Shown here one piece after another: positions 50,701 through 62,200 of a stretch of 64,000 nt of DNA. Source of the DNA: Helopsaltes ochotensis (taxonomy: Eukaryota > Chordata > Aves > Passeriformes > Locustellidae); assembly GCA_013400155.1 (NCBI GenBank), contig VXBM01000043.1:1689166-1753165 (forward strand), read 5' to 3'. Below the pieces are notes generated by a model. That model did no database searches, had not been told where the DNA came from, and was given only the letters and a program-made list of their open reading frames with translations. How positions within the stretch are numbered: the first letter of the stretch is position 1; every line of letters begins with the position of its first letter. The translations under genes and the position numbers were made by a program.

Positions 50701-53700
50701 AAAGAAATCTGAGAAAAATACCTTAAATATAAACCCATTTTAGCCTCTCCCCAGCAAATCAAATGAAAAAGGCAGCAAGAAAACCCCACAAGTTGAGATA
50801 ACAGTGCCTCTACAGAAGGCGATCGGGAAGTTCAGACTTGGAATGGTAGGATTTTCAACTACATCCACTTGTACTGGTTTGCAAAGAAAATATTTTTCCT
50901 GAAAGCTTTGTTGTTACTTCCTTTTTAGAGAAGACTGCTCACTCTACTGATCATATTCTGCTGACAGAAAAAAACCCAAAAAACAAGATTGACAAATTCA
51001 GCTTGGAAGACCCTGGGCACAACCTGCAGTGCAAAAAATGAACGTAGGATACTTTACAATCAACAGGTGACCCACCAAACTTAACCCTGGCAAGTCACAC
51101 TATCTGCAGCTTGGCTAATCAAAACAAAATTTACCAAAGGCAGAAGAGACATGCAAGTAACCTTAACAACAAGTAGTGGTATTCTCAAGATTTCAAACCC
51201 CAAATGAGAGTTGTTCTACTCTTATCAATGTTACTACAACATTTTATCAATTGATATTTTAAACAGCACTAATTTTATAAATATAAATGCACTATAAATG
51301 CACTCTTTAGCACTGTGATTACTCTTCCAGCTCCTGAGAACTAAAATCTTTAGAGTATAGGCCAGATCATAACAGTTTCATCTCCTTTCCCTGTTTCACC
51401 CTGAAAAAAACAAAAGTAATCTCCCCTCCCACCAGAAAACCACCCAGCCTTCCTATTCATTTTTAAAGGAGTGCTGTAATTCCCCATAACTTGCAGTTTT
51501 CTTCAAATGCTTTTGTAGTTATTTTTGTAAATGAGATATAGCTTTATTATATTTAAAAAAATAGAAAATACTTTAGAATACTTCACAATCATTTTTTTGT
51601 AGGCAGAACTTCAGTTTTAACTGTTTATATAGTATAAAACCCCAAAGAAATGTAAAGATAGAAAATTCAAAATGTAACACTGAATAACAATTCTTAAGGG
51701 TAAACAAACAGTAACTCAGCAGCAGTATAATCTATTTTTTCAAAATGTAATACCTACTTTTTCATCTTTTTTGCATTGTATTTGACTTGGTAAGATGCTT
51801 GGATTAATTTGTCTGGACCACTGTCAAACTGATGTGGAATGACCTTTTGAAAGTGCTAAAAGCAATCAGAGCACAAGATTACATATAATTAACAGCTGCA
51901 AGGAAGTACACACACACTACACATTTCAGGTATCCCTTAAAATTATTATAACCATAGCTTACCTGTAACATTCCTTCCATGTCAAGTTGCAGTAATTCTG
52001 CCTGGTTCATCTGAAGTAATGCTAAACCTACTCGAAATACTATTTCTAAACCCTGCAAAGAAAAAATATCCAACAATTATTCATGGCATTGTCAACAGTA
52101 CAGAGATTTTCCTCCTATTTGCTTACATTGGAAGTCTCCCCCAAGTAACCACAAGTAAGAGGGCTACTGAAAAAATCTTTCAACAAATAGCTTCTGTGTA
52201 TCTTTTTTTATTCCAAGGACAAGCAGTCTGGCTACTTGTCCTGATGCCAGACATCTCCATCAGAGAATTTAGTGATGAGGCAAAATCTCAAGTGACAGGA
52301 ATTCTCTAGGTCAGCTCTATCAACCATTTTAAGTATATCTAGTAGAAAAATTCTCTGAGAAGTAGTAAGTACTTCTCAAAAAAGCTATTTTAATTTCAGA
52401 CACAGTACAATGCAGTTAAACTACTGGAAAAAAAAAAAAAGGAATGTCTCACTATATACCCTATCTTGGACTTTCCTGAAAGCAAGCTGAAAGGATCCAC
52501 CAGTCTTTCTAAAAGCAGACTGCAGAGCAAACATAAGCTATGATTTGTTACTAGTTACAATTATGCAAAGCTCTAATCCTAAACATAGCATACGTGTCTT
52601 TGTGATAATGACACTGAGTAATTCCCTAAATTTCTTTGGCACTGATCATCATCTGGACAATAAAAGGAACTAACACTCCCTCCTCCTGGTTTGCATATCT
52701 TCAATGAACTTTAACTTTGGCCTGGAAACAGCATTAGTTTCCACTGCAAATTCACCATAATACTGAGGACTGGATGTCCCTGATGCATCCAGAAAGAACA
52801 GATTTGGGACCACTTACAGACATAGACACAAAGCTACACACAATATCAATATGCAGTGACTTAGTTACTTTTCCTTGACAAACTGCACACAGACACCTTC
52901 CCTTAAAATAATCTGTTCAGCATAAGAAATAAAAAGCAAGACTATTTGTTCATCATTATGGGATTTATACCACTACCTAAATAACTGCTTTCAACAACTA
53001 CTCTTGAAATTTAACATATGACTACTATTTAGTAGTTACCTCAGACATAAAGATGTCAAATATTCTTGTTGCAATTGGTAGTGGAAAAGTTGTAAGGAAT
53101 ATAGTTAAAAACCATGACGATGCATACATAGAAGTGTGAAAACTCTGAGACTGAAAGTGCACATAAAGCTCCGGAAGATGTTCCTGGAAAAGAGGAGGAA
53201 TAAAATACACAAGTATGTTAAGCTTCTGCTTGTAGTTTTAGTGCAGACATAGTTTTGATGAATTTGGAAAACTGGAAAATAACTGATACTTAGTACAAAT
53301 AGCAGCTGTCTGTATTGGCAACAGGACTAGGAAAGATATTCCTCGTCATTATCAAGAACCATGCAACAAAAGTCCCAATAGAGAATGTCCTATAGAACGT
53401 CTACCCTGCAAAGCAGGTAACAAAACACTTCCTGATCCTACGGGGAAGTCAAGCTTGTTAAATCCCTGAGTAATATCTAAAATGGGCTACTAAAAAGAGC
53501 TGACAAAATCTAAGGCTATGTGATATCTCACCCCTGATCATCATGTTAGAAACAGGATCACAAAACAGAAACCTATTTTTCTCCATCAGCCTGACCAAGA
53601 AGGACCTGCATTCCAAATCTGAAAACAATTTCAATTCTACATATGAGGGTATCTATCAATTTTCATCTTTTAAGATACTATAAATTGACTATGAAGACTT

Positions 53701-56227
53701 TGACTTTCAGAGTCTTCAATTCAATCAGAAATAAACATTCATATGCTTAAACTGCAGCTATACAAATCCTCATGCTTCAGTGTTTAAAATCAGTCACTGT
53801 ATGCCAAAGGTCAAAAAAAATTGCCCAGGCCACAGAGCCACATGCATTTACTTCCGAAGTTCTATTGTCAAGAGTACAGCCTGTTAGCCAACAGACATGC
53901 CTGCTCTTGAGCGGTAACTCCCAAATTTCTTATTAATAGTTACTGAAGAGCAAGTTTGATAGATTTTGTATGTACCTGTATCATGCATTCAAACTGGTAC
54001 ATACAAAGGCCCAGTTCAGCCATGCTTGGTTTAAAGAGTTCTCGTAGTCTGTAATCTTGCATTAATTTAACAAACACACAGAATGCCTCTTCTTCTGGCA
54101 TCTATATCAAAAATAAAAAAGCACAGTAAAAACTCTGGACAAATATAACGACCTATCAGAGTAAAAGCCTGGGAGGATTAAGGGTTGGGGTTTTATGTGT
54201 GTGTGCATGTGCACGCAATGGAGTTATTTTTTTGGTTGTTGGTTTGTTTGTTTTCTGTTTTAAGGGATTTACAGCCAATTACTCCAATGAACTTCTGTAT
54301 GTATTAAATTCTAGCAAATAATTTCTAAACTGAAATGGAGGTCTGTAAGTTTCTTATTATATACCCTACTTTGCCATAAACCAAAAACCAATAAAACAAA
54401 GGCAGCTTTAAGATAATCAAATCAACTGTACAATTCCATTTGAACTCCGAGGAGGTTCTACGTAATAGAAGAGAAATGAGAAGTTCATTTATTTTTGAAA
54501 TATCACTCACCAAAATAACTTGCAAGCCTGCAATCCTACCTTAGCCTGAGAACTCCATCACTAACTCTCCCACTCCAATATAGTATTCTTGGCAAATAGA
54601 ACAAACAAAGTAAATCTCATTTAATTTCCAGACTAAACAGCTGCCTTGACAACTCCATTGTAACAAAATTATGAAGGAAAACCATTGCAAAAATTCCCAA
54701 TAAACCACCACAGTATGTTATGCATTCTAGTATGAATTTTAAAGGTTCACGTATTTTTAAATATTTTTACCTGCATAAGCAGTAATCCAACTATAAAAGC
54801 ACTTCCTTGACAGTATCCAACCTCACGATCCACCAAAGAGTAAGCCTGGGAAATAAAACTCTCAACAATTAAAACCTCATTATCAATAAAAAGTAATCAT
54901 AGTTCATCCTGCTATCTTACTAATAACTTATTCTTCCTCTCCCCAAATCCAACAAGGGCAGACATTCCCACCCAGAAGTTTTTGTCCGACATTCTAGTTT
55001 CTACCTGCTGCTACAAACTCTGCTCTCTGAGCACCTACAAAGCTAAAACTAAGGCATACCTACCAAAAACACAAGCAGTTTTCATCTATAGAAATTTGCC
55101 AAAAGATACGACAGACCACTGGCATACAAATCTCACAAAGTACTACTTTTATAGGGGACAGACCAGACAATGAAACAAGTTGTCTTCAGAAAAAAAAGTG
55201 TGTTGCAGTTTTATTTAGAGAGGGATGAAATGTGGTGATCTCCATGCAGGTGGCATCTTTGTTTTAGAGTTATGGAAATTACTATGATTTGGAAATCTGC
55301 CAACTTTTCTGTCGAACTATGTTCTATGGAAAAGTCTGACCTTCAAAGTTTAACCTCTAGTGAAGACTAAGTAATGCAAACAATGCTACATTGGCATTTT
55401 TAATTTTGTGTTTGGGCACTGGAACTGCACATTAGCTGATATCTGCCATTTGCTGCTGCCACATGCACTTCAGAAGTATCTGCAAACTGAATACTAGTCA
55501 AACTGAAGACTGATTGCCAATGTTCTTGTCTTGGGCAACGCTGTTTACTTTAATTCATGGCACACTTCATCCCATTACACTATCAGCAGTTAGTATGTGA
55601 CTTTGTTTTAATGCTAGCTTGGTTTTACTTTGTGAGATATAAAAAAACTTACAGGAATGCCATTGAAACTAAAATAGGATTTTTTAACCATTCCAGTGTC
55701 TTTGGTTTAAAAAGAACTTACAACACATGAAAGTGGTGCAAGCTCTCTATATACAGGGCAATCCAAGCTGGTGCATGTTCTTGCTACTATACTTTCAAGG
55801 GCTGAAATACCAACTCACCTTCATTACGTTGAACAAGACCTCCTGCCCAAGGCTATCTTTTTCTTTGAAAAAATCATGTTCAGGGTATGTTCTAGCAATG
55901 TCCCTTCTTATTAATTTTTCACAAGGAGATGTCATTTTTAAAAGCTCTGAATACTGATCCTTAATTGGCATGCTTTGAGCACTGCATAAAAGTTGCCAAA
56001 CAATTGCTCTGAAGTGATGAGGTATCCCTTTTCGAACCAGCTCCTAAGGCACAAAAAGACAATTTATATTTCCTGAAAATATTACAAAAAAAAAAAAAAA
56101 AAAAAAAAAGAATGAAATGCTTCGTGGCACTTCTCCAAGAGAGACATTTTTCAAAACCCAAATCTAAGAGATAGGATTTTTTTGAAGTAATACATTCTTC
56201 AAGGGCTATAATGAAAAAAACAAAAAA

Positions 56228-56272
<45 letters not shown>

Positions 56273-59200
56273 AGAGAAAAAACAAATTCAAGTTCCTCAC
56301 AATTTCAAAAAAAAATTACATCATGGTATAAACTACTCATACAGTTTATAATGTCAAATTTAGTGGGATTATTAAGTCAACAAAAGTAAGCAGTCTCTGA
56401 ATCATTTTTAGTGGCTAAATGAGCTACTGAAAGTAGTCCCTTATGCAAGCTATGTGAAAAACTGGATATTCAAATAATTTTATGCAAGAACTTCTATTAA
56501 ACAGAATTTAATACAATTATGTTGATATTTCATGAAAGATTACTGAAGATAACACCCTTTGTAATATTTGTAGTAATTGAGAGCTAAGAAATCACTGACT
56601 AGAAATTACTTCCAAAATAGGTAAATGACAAAAAGTAGCACTAACTGTAGTACACTCAACTGCAACAAAAAATTTACACAGTACAACTATCATTTAACAA
56701 ACTTTACAAGTTGTGTCTAATTTCTCTGGTGTGCCAGTATTTCCAAGTTATCTTCTAAGAAAGTATTTAAACACAGTTTCAGACACTGTACCAAGAAAAC
56801 ATTAAGTTTACACCTACTAAATTAACTAAATTTACTTTATCTTTTGAAAAAAAAAAAATCTGCTAGGTATTACAGGATTCAAACATGCCCAGATGTATTC
56901 AAACATGCCTAAGAACCTCTTACTTGCCCTTTAAGAAATCACAAGGACAAGTAGTCTTGTTGCTTGATCTGAAAACGGAAAAAAAAGCATTGTTCAGGAA
57001 TTTAACAGACTGTCTTGGTGGTACATTCTGCAACTAGAATCAGTCTAACCTAGAAGATTGTCTCTTCAAGACTATTTCCTTTTTGTACCTCAATAAAGTT
57101 TTGTACCTTAAGAACTGTTATCAAGTATTCTGTCTCCTAAAGGCTAATTTCTTTCATTATTATTTATTCCGAAGCCAGAGTAATCTCCTATTCTGCAAAG
57201 CTTCCTCTTTTTCCTGTTTGTTCCACGTATTTCTCCTACTTCTCCAACATTACAACTAATTAATGCAACACTGATAACTTTCAAAGAGACTCTTGCTGTC
57301 AAGTTTTGTTTTCCTTAAGCTTGACCTCTGCTGCAGGAGTTTTGCATCACTAACCTCCATTTTCTAATATCCCTAAGCTCTCAATCCATCCTTCTTCAGA
57401 ACCACCACAGTAATGCCACTCCAACTATTTCTCCTGTCTACAACACAAAACCAAGGTGTTTTTCTTAAAAGATTCTCAGCTCAAAGACAAGAACCCTAAC
57501 ACATCAGCTTTACACAACTGTCTCTACCTATCCTTTGTCAACAACACAACTGGACTGTATATCAGCCATCTAAAGCCTCAAGGGCTACTAATAAAGCAAG
57601 AAACTTCTTGCTAATGACTCATTAATGTACCTGCTTGACAGAATAAGTGTTAACCTCTCCGACTTTCCTAAAAGGAACAGCACGAAAACACACCACCTAG
57701 GCATGTCATGTCAAATGAACAGCAGGACATAAGCCATCCTTCAGAAGTGCTCCATAAAGCAAATTCTGAAGCAGACTGAGGGATGTAAAGGATGGAATAC
57801 ATCATCTTTGGAGGAAGACATAGACAATTACGTCTAAAACCTAAAAACTTACCAGATTCCTAAAAGCCTAGGACCGACTTTTACAGCCAAAAAGACACCC
57901 GTGCTGCGACCTATGTACCCGCTGGCACAATCAGGGAATAGGTGTGGATGTTCTGATATTCCATCATAAGCGCAGACTCACAGTTAAGGTTAAAAAAATA
58001 CTGAGAATTATTTAACAGCAAAGGAAAACTTGCTGGAATACTTTTTTTAAAAAAAGTATTCCTTGAAAAGGAATACTTTTCAATATATTATTAGTCAGCA
58101 ATATAGCTAAATATTCCCTGAAAGTTAGTCAAATACTCCTCAAATTGTACTTGGCCAGCTGTATAAACAAGTGATACTTGTGACACTTGAAAACGTTCAA
58201 ACAAATTCTAACTAACCAGATCTTCTTATTACCATCTTACTTTTTATTTCTCTGGCCAGGCTCCTGTGGCCTTCTTTTCATGGCCTTTTGGAACACCTTT
58301 TCAGAAACCGCTTTCCCTACATAAGCAGGAAATCTTTAGTTCACTTTCTTCCCTTGTTTCCTCTCTCAAGTCATGTTCTCTCTTCACAACTGCTTCATAT
58401 AAAAGATACTTTACTTTAGCCTATTGTTCCCCCTTCCCACAACCTATTCATAGACACACATTTCAAACTGTTCAAAAGACCCTGACACATTTGTATTCTG
58501 CACATAGAACTACAGACTACAGCCAATAAATAACCAAAGTCGAACAGACTCGCCTACTAACAAAAAAATCCCATGCTGCTGTGCTTGCTGCCACTGAAAC
58601 ATGGATATGTTCAAATGCACTAAATGCTTTTTAGCTTGAATTTAAAGTGTAATTGAACTCCACTTCTGTACACGACCACAACTAACTCAGATAGGACACA
58701 CTGGTCAAAGTTTGTCCAATCCATCCAGAATTTAGTTCTGTGTTCTTCCGCGTAAGGTCATCTCTGGGGTCAACATACTTGCCAAGCACAAAAACCTACA
58801 AAAGGTTGTAGCCTTTGAGTAGAGTTATCAGCTCTTATATTAAGGATGCTTTAAAAAGAGAGCTGCTCAGTATATAGCAGCACAGCTTACATATACATGA
58901 TACAGCATCAAGCTATCAGATGCCCTTAAGTTGGTTTTCAGTAATTTCATTTTTGGAAACATGAAGCTAACCATCCCTGTACTCATGGAAATCTCTCATG
59001 AGAAGTAAACTGAAAGAATTAGTATTCAAAATACAATCAATGCATTTGGTTTTCAGCAGGAGACATTTGCTGTGTGACAGCACATAGGAAGCTTAGAAAG
59101 AAAGCACTAAGGCTTAGAGATGGAAAGATTCAACTGGAAGTTTGTATTACATATTTATTTTAAAAGAATAAGCCCATCACAAAGATAAAATAGTATCGCA

Positions 59201-62200
59201 TTACATTAAAAATATATCCAAAAAATGGTTTCCAACTACTACCTTAACTTGCTTTTCTTTCTTTTTCCGTACATCTTCCCATTCATTCACAATCCTCCCC
59301 CACAGGATCCACGAGTCTTCTTCAAGATGGCTGAGATTGCTAGAAGCTGATGAACTAGATACAAGAGAAGATCCACTATTTCTTCTTGACCCATTTACTG
59401 ATCGTAAGGATTTGCTATCTGTTTCCAAGAGTCTGCAAAGAAAGCACACAAAAACCAAATTCAAGTTCTTCTAATCAAAGGATCATACTATTAATTGTTT
59501 TCTTGACAAAGAATGCATCCAGAGGTTCAGTGAAACAGTTTTACCAGCATTCAATTAACATTCATAACACCAGCAGTGTTATGGTTTTCTCTTGAGATTG
59601 CAGGTAAATTTGTAGATAGAATAGTTCACACTGGCAGCATCTTAAGAAACAGACAAAAATGTCACCCACAGCTGTCATGCATCAGACTGACAAACCTAAG
59701 GATGTTAAATATCCTCAAAGATAACATCAAATGTCAAAAACTTTAAAAAATAGTCATTTAAAAGACAAAAAATTAGCCTCCTAGAAGTCTACCTGATTAC
59801 ACTTTTAAAAAATTGACAGTATAAATAAAGACAGAACAATTAAAACCTTGGAAGTAATTTTAAAACAACTAACATTTGCTGACAACTGTTCACAAATCAA
59901 CACAGTGTTTTATAAATACACAGGAGAAATTCCAAACCTACAGACCAAGGATAAGACAACAGAAGTGATTAGTAAAGCTAATGAATGTGTAATTAAAGTT
60001 ACAGGAGTGCAAATGTAAGAACCTCTGGGGTTATCCAGCAGCAAAGTAGAAATAAAGACATGTCAAGCTAGACACGTTCCTGAGGAGATTTCCCTCTGAC
60101 ATGGTTGCTGTGGCCATGGACTTGGTAGAAAGGCAATGCATTGTTTATTCCCAAGTAATATTGAGCACCACAAGCAAAGGAAATTTTTTAGACCGTGTTT
60201 TATCTAAGAGTAAGAATTCAGACTAATTTGAAATTGTTTCGCTATACCAAGAGTTTCATTTGTGCTTTAACTTCTTAGAATTCCAACATCAGTACATCAG
60301 AGCCACGTGGTTGAATAATTTCTCAAAAATTAGCATGAAAGTTAAACTCCAGCATTACACCAACGTCCTATTACGTTTTAGATATTTAACAAATTATAAC
60401 CCAAGGCATATAATAGCTGAGATGGTACAGAAATCTCAGTATACCTACAATTTTTAAGCATTCTGCTACAATAAAGATATTTATACTAGCTTTCCCTGTT
60501 CCCAGCTTTCACCTACTGGTGTTCGTGAAAGCAAGGGAAAAAGTAATTTAACTCATGAAGACAAATAGTACAGTTTCTGCAGGAGTATTTTGTTTGGAAA
60601 AGTGTTAAATGGTAATACCTCAAGAAAAAGAAAAAAAAAAGAAAGCTGTTTCCAGACAAATTTTCACTTGGAATTTCATTTTTTCCAAAAAAAAAAATCA
60701 AGTAATTTTCTATTTATTAATGAAATGCATAAAATCTAGTTTTGAAAAAAATACTTTAAAATCCACTTCAAATGTTTAGAAACCTGGCTTATACTGATCC
60801 ATAATGAAAAACCAGTTTGAAACTCCTCCTCTCAATCCAAGACTAAACACCAAATTCAAAGTAATCACAGAGGAAAAAGCATAGAATAAACACTAAGATT
60901 ATAAAAACAAGGTTCTAATGAGACACTTCCAGTTTTCACAGGTTTCTGTAGAAGTTATACCAAGTTTCTGTAATTTGACCTTACCTGGATAAACTCATTG
61001 TCCTTAGATTTGAAAACAGGAAGTTCTTTTCACAGTAAGTCGCAAGTTCTGTGACGTTTAGTCACTGTTTTCTTTCATTTAAAACTTTATAAATGATTTA
61101 CTAATGCCAAATAGTTCCACCAGGACTCTGGACTGAGCTTCCTCTTTATTCTGTGGGGACTTTCAGTATAATTAGATTACAGAATGCTACAAGACATAGC
61201 TTGAAACAATTTTGAGTTCTTCCCTTTTCTAACTGTTGCCTAATTCATATTCTCCTTCTGACATAAAAACCTACAAAAACCCCAAAACCTTTACAAACAT
61301 CCACAGCAGCAGTTCTTCCAGCAAGCAGAAAGAATGGTTCCCTGTGAACAGAGTACAATTGTCAACAAAGTGCCACTGTGCTAAACTGCAGTTGCAAACT
61401 GTTCAGAAAGTACAGTGCAGCCAGTGTAAGAGCATCAAATTTCAGTATTAAAGGGCAGTATCTCACCAGCAAAGATACACTTGATAGGGCAGCCTTGAAA
61501 TGGAATTCACACACAATACTAGTGTGAGACTAACATGTCTGGCTAAAATGAAATAAAACCAGACAAGATTGGCCAGTTTACTTACTAAATGAAGAAAGCT
61601 GACTTGAGACAGAAAGCCCAAGCTCACATTCTTCTTTCAACAAGCCAGGCAGTCTGACTGCAGGCCTTAATGAGAAGACTCTAGATGTAAAGACATTACA
61701 CTTCAACATAGATAAGCAGTCCAAAGAACAGTTTGCTTTTCAAACACAACTTAGTTGCTTTGTCATGAACAGACTAGAAAGCCCCAGATTAAATACAAAT
61801 CAGCTTCCTTAAAAGCGTCATATAAATATTTTTTTTGTTTGTTTTGATAATTTTTCATTTGCACAGCAAAATTGACATTGAGTTCATCTTCAAAGACAAG
61901 AAAAAGTGTATGAGGTGGTTCTAGAAGCTTCCTTCTACTGTCAAAATCTGGACAGATCTATCAAATTCCCTTCAAATTTGAGCTGCTCCCAGGCTGCAGA
62001 ATGCAGACACAAGAGAAGACATGCCAGGTGACACACAGGCATTGCCTCTCCTCCCCCCCAGTTACTCTATTCCTCCACTGGAAGTTACTAGACTCAGAAG
62101 TGACTCAGGAGAGAAAAATCCAAGCAAATAAGCAAACCAACAAAAACAAAACTCCAAACCAAACAACGCCTCCCAACTGAGAATAAGAATAATAGTAAAT

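Larger units (their letters stand above)
52053..55818 (-). other. EVI5: EVI5 introns between TBC exons
   Basis: Introns 52053-53039, 53184-53975, 54102-54770 and 54846-55818. Contains a G/T-rich tract at 54217-54260 (TTTTTTTGGTTGTTGGTTTG and similar). No other feature recognised. Confidence 0.65.
56044..59242 (-). other. EVI5: EVI5 intron 3 (3.2 kb)
   Basis: Holds two long homopolymers beside the downstream acceptor (56086-56109 and 56233-56269), a short tandem duplication near 56878-56907 and a pair of palindromes (58035-58083). No transposon was recognised. Confidence 0.7.

Noticed and set aside
55247..55260. Third CTCF-like motif (around GCAGGTGGCAT)
   Set aside because: About 11 of 14 consensus positions fit, with mismatches in the first half. 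Too weak to list beside the other two.
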